Assembly: GCA_015680685.1 (NCBI GenBank)
Contig: MNCI01000268.1
Span: 28,424 to 92,423 of the forward strand
Reading direction: 5' to 3'
Length of the DNA: 64,000 nucleotides
DNA from: Gnetum montanum
Taxonomy: Eukaryota; Streptophyta; Gnetopsida; Gnetales; Gnetaceae
Made by a program: the position numbers and the translations under genes. Every line of letters starts with the position of its first letter. Within the stretch, counting starts at the first letter, position 1. The notes under the pieces were generated by a model. That model did not search any database. It saw only the letters and a list, made by a program, of their open reading frames with translations, and was not told the origin of the DNA. Positions 1-11,561 of this stretch are shown here, piece after piece.

Positions 1-539
1 CTAGATTTTTGAGGATTTTATGCTTGTTTTAGACTTTTTGCTGCAACAATTTTAATTAGTGAGTTGTCTTTACCTTTTTCCTATATTTTTGTGCTAGATT
101 AGTTTATATGATCATGCGATATGGGCATGTGGGACGAATAGTTAAAAGATTGAGTTTAAATATATTGTTTTGTAGATTTTCTAAAATTTTATGGTTTTGG
201 TTGTAGATTGTTTATTAATAAATATGCGATGTACAACATGATGTGGACTTGTAGAAAATTAGATGTGATGTTGATGAGACTAGCATAATCAGAATATTAT
301 ACTTTATGGATTCATTTCTGCACAAGAGATTTTAGGAGCTCTAATCATCACAAGCTGTAATTAACTGTTATTATTTATTATTTAATTAATTATACTTTGA
401 ATGTACATAACTTTTCTTCCACAAGTTCAATTTAGGTGAAATTAGTGTTGTTGGAAATTAGTGTTTGTTTGAATTTCTTATAAGTGCCCAACTTCTCCCA
501 ATTGATGANAAAACAAGCATAAAATCCTCAAAAATCTAG
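1..539. repeat. Segment bounded by a 30-bp inverted repeat
   Basis: Bases 1-30 (beginning CTAGATTTTTGAGG) are the exact reverse complement of 510-539. The interior is AT-rich, has no coding potential, and holds one ambiguous base at 509 right beside the right arm. The layout fits a MITE-like element with terminal inverted repeats. A fold-back or contig-join artefact is also possible, because the left arm starts at the very first base of the window, so its true outer boundary is unseen. No target duplication can be tested. Confidence 0.5.
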
Positions 540-2329
540 TAGAACTCCATTTCACTCCAAACAAGTTCTAGACCCATGTAAATATGACTGCAACAATTCC
601 AAATCTAGGTTCATAGCAAAGAAAAATCCATCCACAAAGCTCAAAATTCAAAAAAAAAATGGAATGGAAAATGAAAGTAAATGGAAGAACAAGGAAAAAT
701 AGGGTTTAACTTCATTTCTGCTTGTAAACAGAAAACAAAAATCCAAATTCCATGAGTAAAGATGTTGGAGGCAATGACAGTAACCAAAAGAAAGTTGGTG
801 GTTTCCTCTTTTTTTTAACTTATTGTATAATGCATCCGCATTATAATGTCAAAGTCCTTTTGTTTATTATGCATGTCTAATGCCACATAAAATTGATTCA
901 TTTATTTTTAAAAAATTATTTATTATTATTATTTTTAAAGAAAATATTTTCATAACTCTATTTTTTAAATTTTCTCCCTAACTAATGCCCTACACTTCAA
1001 ACATACATGATAAATACTCTAAGACTCCAAATCAAAATTTGTTTGAACCTATGCAATCCATATCAAATGCTCTACACATCCACATGCTAAAATCACATCC
1101 AAGCATCACACAACATAATGCTATAATTCAAATGCATAAATACCGAACTCATACATAAAGCATAAATACATACTAAATAGGTGCTCTTGTATTCCACTCC
1201 AACATCCTTGCTAATTTAACACATCACATGGGACTAGTGTACATAATCATATTAGTTAAGCATCTCAAGACATTATAATCACAACATACATGCTAAAGCA
1301 TCATAACATATAAATCGTAATGATAACAAACTAACTCGTCCTTAAATAACCTACCGAAACCAAACATGTAATGTATAAATTGTAATCATACTATCATACC
1401 AAAGGTCTCTGGAAGAGATGTAACATGTACCTCATTTTGAGAAGTTGTAATTATTCATGGTACCCCTCAAGAAAGGGTTTGACCTATGAGATTTAAGGTC
1501 GAGCTTAGACATTGTATCAGCATAGAGTTGCAGAGCTAGATTGGGAATTGACAAGAGCTAGGTGAAGTGGGACAAGAAGGCATTGATTACCCTTTGGTTT
1601 GATGGCCTAATCGTGGTGGCAATGTTGTATTACCTTTAAGGTCTTAAGTGTCACAAGAAGATAACCTAGGATCATTAATAATATACCCAACAAAAAATTT
1701 CTTTAATAAAGTTACATCATTTTAGTTTCCATTCATTTAAATCTTCTTTCATCATTATTGCATAAGAAAATAAGCAATCCAAAGTATCCCTACATAACAT
1801 GATGGTTTTGTGCTATGAATGATCATATTCATCAACATCTAGAAATAGGATGTCATACTCCTCCTCATCCCACCCCTTCCCCATCCTCCAAAATTAATAG
1901 TATGTAAAATATTCTAAGGAGATTTTAGATCCCAAAAAATGTAGAATGATTTAAAACAAGTAAGAGTATATCAAATCATGAACATAGAATAGAGAGACTA
2001 AAGAAAAAACCTAATTATTTAGGGGGTGTCTTTTCAAGTTTTTATCCTTATGACTAATTCTAAAAGACCTCTCCTTTAGGGTAGGAAAAGGATTTATTTA
2101 GAAGTGTCTTTATGGGTTTTGACCTTTTACTAAACGATTTCTTATAAATAGAAGGATAATACTCTTTCTAAAAATAAAAGAAAGCATCAATCAAAAGAAA
2201 AATAACAACAAAAGCTAGTAACTTTCTAACTTAAACCTCCAAATAAAAATAAATTAATAATATATTTAAAAAAATTAATTGTTCCCCCACATAAGTATTA
2301 ACATTAATTGCAAATTATGGACAAAATAA
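540..2329. other. AT-rich intergenic DNA, no gene seen
   Basis: No open frame of useful length and no recognisable protein similarity on either strand. It contains short A/T runs and ordinary noncoding sequence. Confidence 0.6.
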
Positions 2330-3520
2330 AAAAAAAAGCAATCACTGAATTTTAATTTATAGAGATATGCAATAATGAAATCTCATTGAATCTTGTTATT
2401 AGATTTAGCATAATCTAACTTAATAAAAGCAATGTTTTAGTTAGTATTAGAAGCCCAATGTATTCCCTCCTATATTGTAATAGCATCATTTAAGATATAT
2501 CTAACTATAACATAATTTTTCTACTAAGGTCTAATGATATCCTCTATAATCTTCTAAATCTAGCAAGTTATGTATTTAGCTAGAATAACCTTGTTAAGAA
2601 GAGTAATATGTGGAAGATTGTCATTCTTATAAAGAAGATGAATCACATCTTTACTAATATTTTCACAAAGAGAAAGTTGTTTAATAGCTTCCTAGAAATC
2701 ATGAAAGATATCATCTCCAACAATATCCTAATGTTTCTTAAATATTCAATTGAAAAACCATCAAATCTTGGAGCTTTATCATATGATAAACTAAAAGTCA
2801 TTGCTTTAATTTCTTCCACTATAATTTCTACTTCAAAAATGCTTTGATGCACTTATATTATAAGATGAGAAATATGTGTACTAGAGAACTCCAAGGTTTC
2901 TTTGCTAAAAGCTTAAAAAAATAGAAGAAAAATGACTTCCTAAAATTTTATTAATAATCTCAAGATCTATAATAATAGAATCATTTTAATTTTAATTTAG
3001 ATACTTGACCTTTTCCTTTGAGAAATTAAAAAAATTCCTTACAAGATCTTCAATTTTTAATTAGGACATGTGAATTTTAGTAAAAGCAGTTTTAGCTACA
3101 AAAGAATTCCAACATTATTGAGCATGACAAGCTTTAGCCAAGGAATTTTGAGTTTCAAAGTTAAAAGGATTCTAGTTTAAAAGAATTTTCATTTACTTGA
3201 TAGATTTTGCAAGCTCTTGTTTAACTAGATGTTTTTTAAACTATCTTGCATAATTTTTGACTCTACAAGCAATTCATTGCCACCAATCAGTCTAACCAAT
3301 AACACCAATAGTTTTTTTTCTTTTGCATTCCACAAAGACTTCAAAATATTTTTCCTATTGGATCTTACTATCATTCCTATGAAAAAGCTCTTACTTTTGA
3401 AAGAAGGAAGAACTAATCATAAGCACAAACTACTAATCAAAAAATGGTTTGACAAAGTAGCATCTAAATGTACTTTTTCTCTACTTGTAGGATTCCAAAA
3501 AGAAATATTAGAGATGTAAA
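2330..3520 (-). pseudogene. LINE (non-LTR retrotransposon) reverse transcriptase relic
   Basis: Read on the minus strand, the region carries recognisable blocks of a plant LINE reverse transcriptase in the right order. First comes a segment reading EIKAMTFSLSYDKAPRFDGF, where LINEs typically have a D-K-A-P-G-P-D-G-F block. It is followed by ITLLN, RYILNDAIT, EGIHWA and finally IKLDYAK, which corresponds to RT motif A (usually LDFEKAYD). Several stop codons interrupt the frame, and neither the catalytic YADD block nor the endonuclease can be traced with confidence. The copy is dead and probably 5' truncated. 3.2-3.5 kb may be upstream RT or endonuclease linker, but that part is weak. Confidence 0.72.
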
Positions 3521-4440
3521 ATATATCTAAACAATAATAAATTTATTATTTCTTTGTTGATAATTACACCAAGTATAATTCTTCTCATTTGAATGATATG
3601 GAAATAAAAAGGTAATATTAAGAAGATTTATTTTTATTTAAAATTACACCAATCCTCTTTTTCTTGAGAAAATATATCAGAAGGAAAATCCCCAAGTTTA
3701 TCTAAATAACTTTTAGTCATACTAAAGTCATCTCTAATAATTCAAGGAACTTTAAGCAAAGATAAAAGATAAAATTTTTCCAAATATCTCATTGATCTTT
3801 TAATTTATTATAAGCATAAAAATTATATAGTCCAAAGTCACTTTTTTTTTCCTTTAAGAAGTAATCCAAATAACCTTTTCTAGGTTGTTAAAGCCAAAAA
3901 TTCAAAACTTTTCTAGTTTGTAAATGATAGTACATTAATAGATATATATAGTCATCTAGTTTTTGTTCCAAAAACCCCTACCATGTGAGTTGAGTTTTGT
4001 TCTCCATAACCTCAATACAATAATAACATCACGCGTATCATATACACATAAAGAGTTTACATGAACATAGGTTTTCTTTGTATTACAAAATTAAAAATGA
4101 GATAAAATCATTGCAAAAATACCCATAACCATGAAAGCTCACCCCTGGGCTATGGCACAAGCTTTGAGTCATTACACACATGAGCTTTAAGTCATTGAAA
4201 TGTGAACTATCTCTACAAATTCATTTGGTGGGGCAATGAAATGATAATGATATGTGAGGGAAAGTGAGCATAAAGAATGGTATGGACTAAAAAATAGAAG
4301 TGAGCTAACCTGAAGGTATGTTCTAAGCAAAAATAACATAATCAAGAGTATTCCCTCAAAACAAGAATGGTATCAACTACTATGCACACAAGACTGATTT
4401 GTACCATTGTTTCTCCATTTTCTTCTCGGGTAAGTAACCC
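3521..4440. other. Intergenic DNA, no gene seen
   Basis: AT-rich, without a supported coding region. It may contain further LINE remnants at its left end, too decayed to call. Confidence 0.5.
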
Positions 4441-4701
4441 ACATACATACATGTTTGTGTGTCCATAAAAGTGACAGAATCCCATAAAGCCGTTACTGAA
4501 AACCCGCATACATACATGTTTGTGACAGAATCCTATAAAGCCGTTACTGAAAACCCGCATACATACATGTTTGTGTCACTTAACATGTCATAAAAGTGAC
4601 AGAATCCCATAAAGCCGTTACTAAAAATTCCCATCCTTCCACGTACATACACGTTTGTGTTCATAAAAGTGACAGAATCCCATAAAGCCGTTACTGAAAA
4701 C
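4441..4701. repeat. Short tandem repeat array, four copies
   Basis: Four tandem copies of a unit of about 50-70 bp, built from ACATACATGTTTGTG, then CATAAAAGTGACAGAATCC, then CATAAAGCCGTTACTGAAAA. Approximate copies are 4441-4506, 4507-4557, 4558-4626 and 4641-4701. The copies differ by small internal deletions. The array ends about 450 bp upstream of the start codon of the dsRNA-binding gene, so it lies in that gene's presumed promoter region. Whether it has a regulatory role is unknown. Confidence 0.85.
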
Positions 4702-5152
4702 CTCATCCTCTACTCTCTTCTGACGTAACAATGCCGATCCAACTCCTTTTTTTTAATCTCTTTTCTCTCCGACTGCATGTTTCGTTGGTGTAGACCAAAT
4801 AATGTTTTTTTCTTTTTCCCGGGTCGAGTCTATTTATCGTGAGATTCGAGTCTTTGAAGTTTCTCACAGCATTTTGGTGCTTTCCTTGAGCACGTTCCAG
4901 CCGCAGAGCTAGATTAGCGGTTTTCTCAGTTGAGTCAAACCATACCATTAAAGCGATTTGATTTATGGCACGCCTAGACAGGAGTTCGCGCAAGCGCCAT
5001 TACTGCCAGAGGCACAGAGGGGTAATCACATCCATTCATTCATTTTTGCTTTTCTTGGTCGTTGCAAAAGAGTTTCAAGCACTGTAAAACAATCCCAATT
5101 TGTCCAGTAACACAGTGAAGAGCAATAAAGAATTGCACCCGAGAAGAGAAAG

Positions 5153-7042
5153 ATGTCTAATCAGCATTTGCGAACGCTTGCCAGAAAGCTGAATTTGGAG
5201 GAACCCCGCTATGAAACCACGCCTATAGCAAAAGTAGGATTCAAAGCTTGTGTTACTGTCAAAGGCAATTGCTACCGTAGTCATGAAATCTGCAGAAGAA
5301 AAAAATGGGCGGAAGCAGCTGCAGCAGAGATTGCACTTTGCCACCTCTCTGCGGTAGGTAGACCACCATGAATTTTGTTTGCAGAGGAAAAAAATGGATT
5401 ATTGATTGTTCCGATAGATAGATAAAGCAAATCATTTGTTCATTCCATAAAATCACATGACATGGGATTTTTTCGGTTGTTTTTACAGGACTTGGGAAGG
5501 ATTGCAAAAGATTTGGTTGAAAGTATCATGGCCAGGAGAAAGTTGGGAATGCCTAAATACGGTGTAAAGCAAGTTTCTTCTTCTTCTGGTATTGGAGGAT
5601 TTCAAGCATGGGTCCATGTTAGTGAATCTACTTATTCGGGCAGCATTGCCATTTCTGCAAACTTAGCAAAGACAAACGCTGCCATCAAAGCCTTCAATGC
5701 CCTCTGTGCAGAGTTTAACAGCGTTGGTAATATGCTTTTGTTTACTTCAATGCCCTCTGTGCAGAGCTTAACAGCGTTGGTAATATGCTTTTGTTTACTT
5801 CCTTTGTTTTAAAGAAATGAAGGGAAAAAATTGTTTAATTTTTCTTTGAAACTCTCTCTCACAAATTTTGTCGCTATTTGTTTCTGACGTGCCACCACTG
5901 TTATGAACTATGATTAATGTTTAGTTGAAAATGCTTTATAACTTGCTTGAAAAGAATTTTCATATGCTGATAGCAGTTGGGTTTTCCTTTTTTCTTGCTT
6001 TTCTTAACGTCTGATTTGTTAATTCATTCCTTCCTTCTCATACACAGTGGACAGCCCAACATAGCAAAATTTAGTGTTATATATGTAATCTGCTTTATGT
6101 TCGTTACCTGGAATTTTTATATATTTTCTTTCATTTTTGTTTTTCAAAACAGAAAGATCGCTTTTAAAATCGAAAAGAAGTATAGGGCCCTATTCCAGCA
6201 AGCATGATATATTGCTAGTTGGTGAAGGAGATTTTTCATTCTCTCTGTGTTTAGCCAGAGCCTTTGGCTCTGCACAGAGAATGGTTTGTACTTCACTGGA
6301 TAGTCGAGGTTTGAAGATTCTTTTTAAAAAGAAAATGCATCGTTATCGTATTTTTAATTTTCCAAGGCTTGTGCATCGTTATCGTATTTTTAATTTTCCA
6401 AGGCTTGTGCAATATGTGACTGATTATAATGGTACGCCATGACATTCAGAACAACTTCTGTGTAATTACTCCTCGTCGTGTGGGCAAATTTTATCGGCCT
6501 TGGAGGATTTGGGAGCTAAAATTTTGCATAATGTGGATGCCAAGAAGATGGAGGGTCATCCAGATTTGAAACAAATGAGATTCGATAGAATCGTTTGGAA
6601 TTTTCCGCATGCTGGATTTGGTCGAATCAGAGGCGAATGTAATCGCGACCAAATTAGGTAAGGCATATCAAATATTACTTAATTAATTTATATCCTAGAC
6701 TTGGCCCAACATCAAACATTCAAAGACATTCTCTCTGTGTTTTGTGTGCTGGAATTTTTCAGAAAACACAAGGAGCTTTTGGAAATGTTTTTGAGAAATG
6801 CAAAGACGTTAGTAAAGAAGCCTGTTGGTGAAATCCATATTACACATAAGACAGGGCAGCCATACGATCAATGGGAAATTACCAAACAAGCTGAAAAATG
6901 TGGCCTGCTCCTTAAAAATGCAGACCCTTTCTGCAGAGAAGATTACGAAGGATATATAAACAGGAAAAGCTACATGCCAAAGCCACGGAAAACCTTCAAG
7001 TGGCGCAGTAGCCAAACATTCAAGTTTACCACAACATGGTAA
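5153..7042 (+). CDS. Two-dsRBD protein fused to a BMT5-like (DUF2431) methyltransferase domain
   Basis: Five exons: 5153-5353, 5489-5726, 6153-6308, 6450-6657 and 6763-7042. All introns are GT-AG, and the spliced length is 1083 nt, giving 360 residues plus TAA. Residues 1-67 and about 68-146 each look like a double-stranded-RNA-binding domain, with the ends of exons 1 and 2 rich in the terminal Ala/Lys helix. Residues about 160-350 match the DUF2431/BMT5-like fold: a SAM-loop-like VGEGDFSFS at 169-177, TSLDSRE, ILHNVDA, FDRIVWNFPHAGF (to 255) and GEIHITHK at 290-297. Family members include yeast Bmt5, a 25S rRNA uridine-N3 methyltransferase. An RNA-modification role in the nucleus or nucleolus is inference. 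Intron 3 (6309-6449) removes an in-frame TGA and restores the conserved TSLDSRE run. A GTAAGT at 7039 could support an alternative 3' end. The start was chosen as the first ATG in frame with dsRBD1. Confidence 0.85.
5692..5797 (+). repeat. 53-bp tandem duplication spanning the exon 2 splice donor
   Basis: Two copies (5692-5744 and 5745-5797) of a 53-bp unit that includes the end of exon 2 and the GTAATATG donor. Using the first donor (after 5726) keeps the frame with exon 3. The duplicate donor 53 bp later would shift the frame, because 53 is not a multiple of three. Confidence 0.9.
6336..6411 (+). repeat. 36-bp tandem duplication in intron 3
   Basis: Two adjacent copies of a unit starting TGCATCGTTATCG (6336 and 6372), followed by a few bases of a third. 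It lies inside the inferred intron 6309-6449 of the dsRBD/methyltransferase gene, so it does not affect the protein. Confidence 0.85.
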
Positions 7043-8439
7043 GTATAAATCATCCGTAATTGTTCTGATTTTGGAGAGCCAGAACTAGAATGTTATTTAA
7101 AACACTTTTATGATCTCTTTACATATCCTAAATCCATTTTTATTGGGCATTTGTTTGCCTTCTTTGACGTTTCTATTGAATTTTTTTAAAAAATTTATTT
7201 TGTTTAATTGTCCCCAGAGCAGAGTTAAAGGCCAGTCTGAAATTCAAGCATCAAGGTATTTTAATACGTACCTTCCTGAAGAACTATTTTTGATTTTAAG
7301 TGCTCAGAGAATTTGATGGACATAAATCTAGTCTCTTGGGTGGTATGTAAAACGGCTTTTAACTGCCCAAGAAGTATACATCAATGAGATGCTTCGTGAG
7401 AAGCTTACTCATGGCTTACATTTTACATGGCACGTGTTCAATCCATATATGGTACATGACATATGTAAAATTGCTCTCCATGTAGGTGATATTTTCTCAA
7501 TTTTTATTTTCATACTATTACTCTACCAACAACGTAGAAAAAAGAACGGTCTTTGCATTCTCTTCAAAAAATGTTCATTTTAATATCTATTACTCTTTGG
7601 TGTAAGTAATATTTTCTAGATTCTTAGAATAAAGCTAGATACACCTTAAGAATTATAGTCTAATTATAACTTTATAAGTAAGCATTGTCCACTAGACTTG
7701 AACCTTTGACTTAGAAATTTCAAATCAAGAGTCTTAGGCTAACACTTTAATGATAATAAAGCCTTATAAAATGATAAAACTAAAATATATTATGAATAAC
7801 AATCATATTATATTTCTATAATATTATAAAAATGGTATGAAAATATTTTTTAGGGGTGTTAGAATCTGAGAACATTGAAACATATGGGCACTCCAAAATT
7901 TATAGAAGTTTATAACTTTGTGTTACATAGTAGAATTGAACTTCTAATCTAGGGTTACTAGGCTAAGACTTGAACCACTAGGCTTAACACCTCATTGTTT
8001 GAAACTATTCTTTGAATAATTTATATTGGTTTGTAAAGGTAAATAAGATATAAATTCAAAATTACAAAAGAAAATCAGCAATATTAAAACCTCTTACATA
8101 TTTTGTAAGCATTTATTATTTGGTTAAGCTTAAAGAAGAAAGATAGTTATTAGAAACTATTTTTCAAAATGGTGTTGATGATGGCTTTTTTTAGTAGTCT
8201 TGTATTATTATTTCAATGGAACATTGATATTATAGGTTGATGAAATTATTTGTTCTTAATTTGGAGTATGTAACTATTTAGTAGTATTGGAAAGAATTAG
8301 GTCCTATTTTAAGGGATAGTGTCAATGATGGTCCTTGTTATAAAGGATAAGTCCATGTTTCGAGATTCATAATCTTTGATTATTATTATAAATAAACATA
8401 CATGTTAGAGCTTGAATGGTACTTTGATGAAATTGGTTT
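7043..8439. other. 3' flank of the host gene and intergenic DNA
   Basis: The first few hundred bases probably contain the 3' UTR. A possible splice acceptor (CCCCAG near 7216) might join to the GTAAGT at 7039. The rest is AT-rich with no supported gene. Around 7690-7760 and 7940-8000 are two similar tracts reading like worn tRNA-derived sequence (ACTTGAACC... TTAGGCTAACAC), too weak to call a SINE. Confidence 0.5.
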
Positions 8440-8444
8440 GTCAT

Positions 8445-9979
8445 TGTAACAATGGAAAATGTTGGTTGTTGGAAATATTGAATGGAGTTCCGTGTACACA
8501 GTTTCAACCTCAGATCCGTGCAAGGGCTGTGCTGGAGAAGACGAATCCGAGATGCCCTGAACGATCTTGTCGATCAAACAGGGATTTACTTAATCAGTAA
8601 AATTTTGTAATAACTAGATGGCAAAATGGCGATTTCAATAAGGAGATATAATATCGTTAATCTTGAAGGTAATTGAGAGCGATGTAAACGATTCAAAGCG
8701 ATTGCAAAATCTATATAGATAGGATGCAAGAAATCGGATTTAGAGAGTGTGCAATCCCAAGATTTGGGATTTAGTTTATAAACAAAATATGTTGGATACA
8801 ATGATTACAAGCGGACTTCGGTTCAGACGAAGCACGTGCCAACAACAGGAAAGTTATTTAAAGATAAAACAAGCAAAGGTCGATCTACCTTGTTCTAGCT
8901 AATTTGGGCGCAAGGGAGTCAGACCTGAAGCAGAATATTCGTTAACTGGTTGTTTCTGATCAAAGATTCTTGCCAATCACCTTCGATGTTCTTACGATCA
9001 TTGATCCTCTTTTGCTCTCTTGTCAATCTTTGCCAAAAGTTGTCAACAATTGCCAATGAAAGAAAATTGCTCACGGAGAAAATTTGCCAATCGAGAAAGA
9101 TTTTTGCCAACCCTTTGATCCTTGTCAATTGGAGTATTTATAATGTTAGGGTTAGGAGAAAAACGTAGTTTAGATGATGCATGTCCTGAACCTGCAAAAT
9201 GTCGTTGACTTGATGTGTTCGTGTTTGAAGCTTGCGGCGCTACGCTGCATTACACTCTGAAACGTAATGTGTCGTAATCTACTTTTACTGGAGCTTTAGC
9301 AACAAATTGTTCTGCGGTTACACTGTAATACGCTAGAGAGCGTATTGCGACGTATGAACTGCTGATGCCTGAATTGTATTATCTCTATTTTTGCTTGTAT
9401 TACGTTGCATCATGCTATATTACACTGCATAGAGTAATTCAGCGTAAGATAGCGAACCTGGAAAAATTTGAAGTGTTTTCGCCACGCTTCCCTTGTTTCT
9501 GTTCATTCTTTTTGGGGTTTATTACGCTATATTGCGTAATGTAGAATAATAGGCCCTTAACTGAAAAAAGGAAAACTTGCTGAGATGTGCAACTTGTTGC
9601 AGATCCTTGCTTGAGCCTTGAGGTTTTGCTGGACCATTGAGATCTCGAATTTTGCTATCTCCGTTGTTGCGACTAGATGGACTGTCTTCTGGCATTACGC
9701 TATGTTATGCTACATTACGCTGTGTTGCGTAACGTGGCGTAATATGCTAAAGGTTAAAAATTTCGAAACATAGTTAACTTGCAAAGTTGCAGACTTACCA
9801 TTGCACACCCCTTGTCTTTGTTTTGTCCTCTCGAGTCTATTACGCTGCGTTGCATAGTGTGGCGTAACAAATCCTTAGCCGAAAAGGGAACTTGCTGAGC
9901 TGCGACTTGTCATAAATCCTTGCCTGAGTCGCAAGATTTTGCTGAACCGTTGATGCCTCGAAATTTTTATGGTGTTTCA
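8445..9979 (-). repeat. Element A LTR (3' LTR in element orientation)
   Basis: Same length (1535 bp) as 24790-26324. On the element strand it begins TGAAACACCA and ends in ACA. A likely TATA box (TATAAATA on the minus strand) lies at 9135-9142. The equivalent site in the other LTR has decayed. The interior holds many ATTACGC/GCGTAAT dyads (about 9.2-9.9 kb). Confidence 0.95.
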
Positions 9980-9998
9980 ATGGCCCCTCTTTGTTGAC
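9980..9998 (-). other. Polypurine tract of element A
   Basis: On the minus strand this reads CAACAAAGAGGGGCCAT immediately before the LTR TGAAACACC. Element B has the same tract in the same place. It is the expected plus-strand priming site of an LTR retrotransposon. Confidence 0.85.
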
Positions 9999-11561
9999 AT
10001 TTAGAGGGCTTGCCCAAAAGATGTCGACAAAGAATACGAAACACCAAATAGGTAAAGACACCAACAGCGTCTGTCGGCAACTGCTCAAATGTTGCTCTAT
10101 CAAACTTAGAAATGCGAAGGTGGGCAGAGGAGAATAGGAGGGATCTTAAAGAAGTGAGAGGAGGGAGGTTCGAGGAAGACTCAAGCATGTGAACAGGAAA
10201 CTTTCACAAACAATTTTTTAGGCATCCTTTTGTGGGTGTATTTGCAAGAGGTTACGCTGCTATACTGCACATGAAGGGCTTGCACGAACAAGTTGTGTTA
10301 CGCCCGTATGGCCTGGATGAGTTGTTTTACATTTATTTTTCTTAGCTTTGCCCTTTTTTTTAGAGTGCAACTTACATTCCATGAGGCGAGTTACGTTACA
10401 CCAGTTCATGGAGATAATGGTGCAAAAGAATTGACTATATGCTCACATCCTGTACAAACAAAAGAAGAGGGTAAAGACAGTTGTGAGGAGAAGGAAAGGA
10501 GAAAGTGAAGTAAGGTGTCTGATGGAGGGAAAGATAGGGTTTGCACTCCTAAGTAGTCAGGCTAGTCTGAGCAGCCACCTCAGAACGCAGTGACACCTCA
10601 CCTCCTGGTGAATGCATTCTCGATCAATGCCATTGTAGCAAATAACCTGCAAAACACAACAGAGAACAGAGAGCAAAACCAATCTTCCTAATTGCTAGGG
10701 AGGCTGTTGAAACAAGTGCTATTTGAAGCGAAAAGGAGAGCATAGGCCACGAAAAAGGGACCGTAGCAAGAAGCAAGGGTTTCTATGTTGATGTCGCGAT
10801 TCATGAAGTCACCGTCGATAGCCAGATTCATCTTGCTCAAACGATTGGGCAAAGAACCAGTTAGATGAATCTGCTAAGCCAGAGTTTGGTGGCAACGACG
10901 GGTGGAGGCCACTGAGGCTATGGATGACCATAGTTTCTTTGGGACCCCAAGCGGCGAAGTTGACTCCAAGAGTTGCAACTACAGAGTGGCTATCGTAGCA
11001 ACATCTCCGAGGGGTCAGTAGTATGCCTTTCGGCATATCCGAGGAATCAGTAAGATGCCAATGGGGTAGCGGCATTGCATCTGTTCCAATGCCTTACACG
11101 TTCTATCTGGTAGGGATGCAGTGCAAAAGTGATCACGCTCGCTTGCTTCATGGATTTTCTGTTGACAGATTCCAGTTTTGGGTCCTGGTTGATTGTTGTT
11201 GCTGGTTTTAAGTCTCAGCAAACTGTGGTCCTGGTTTAAAGTCTGGGCAGACTGAAGCCTGCTAGTTTTACGTCATAGTGGAAGATGGAAGAGCTAGTTT
11301 ATGGTCTCAGTAGACCATGCTGTGGGTGTCAGTTTTATGTCGTGACCCAGGGACAATTCTATGCTAGTTTAGCATCTTAGCAGACGGATGCTTACATTAC
11401 CAGTTTCACGTCATGGCGGATGGTCGAAAATTTTGCCAGTTTAGCGTCGTGGCGGATGCATGCAAGAAATGCTAGTTTTACATCATAGCGGACATGTACA
11501 ACATTGCCAGTTTTACGTCATAGCGAACATTTTTTACCTTGCATTTGAGCCGAGTTGACAT
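9999..11561 (-). other. 3' untranslated region of element A
   Basis: No coding region is supported between the integrase stop and the PPT. The integrase-proximal end (about 11170-11530) is filled with the 22-nt dispersed repeat listed separately. The rest (10.0-11.1 kb) has no recognisable protein. Confidence 0.7.
11170..11530 (-). repeat. Dispersed 22-nt repeat cluster, element A, after integrase
   Basis: About ten degenerate copies of a unit that reads GCTAGTTTTACGTCATAGCG on the + strand (element strand: TCCGCTATGACGTAAAACTA), spaced roughly 30-40 bp apart. Clear copies start near 11261, 11374, 11399, 11436, 11472 and 11505. The core TGACGTAA resembles a bZIP/as-1 type site. The same unit occurs in element B in the same orientation relative to gag-pol. 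Confidence 0.8.

Noticed and set aside
4703-5344. Minus-strand open frames opposite the host gene's promoter and exon 1
   Set aside because: No recognisable domain. They are shadows of the + strand gene and its 5' flank.
7380-7583. Small open frames downstream of the host gene as a possible extra gene
   Set aside because: No similarity, AT-rich composition and no splice support. They may only be 3' flank.
7690-8000. tRNA-derived SINE
   Set aside because: Two tracts have tRNA-like wording (TTGAACC, TTAGGCTAACAC), but no convincing A and B box pair at the right spacing, no tail and no target duplication.
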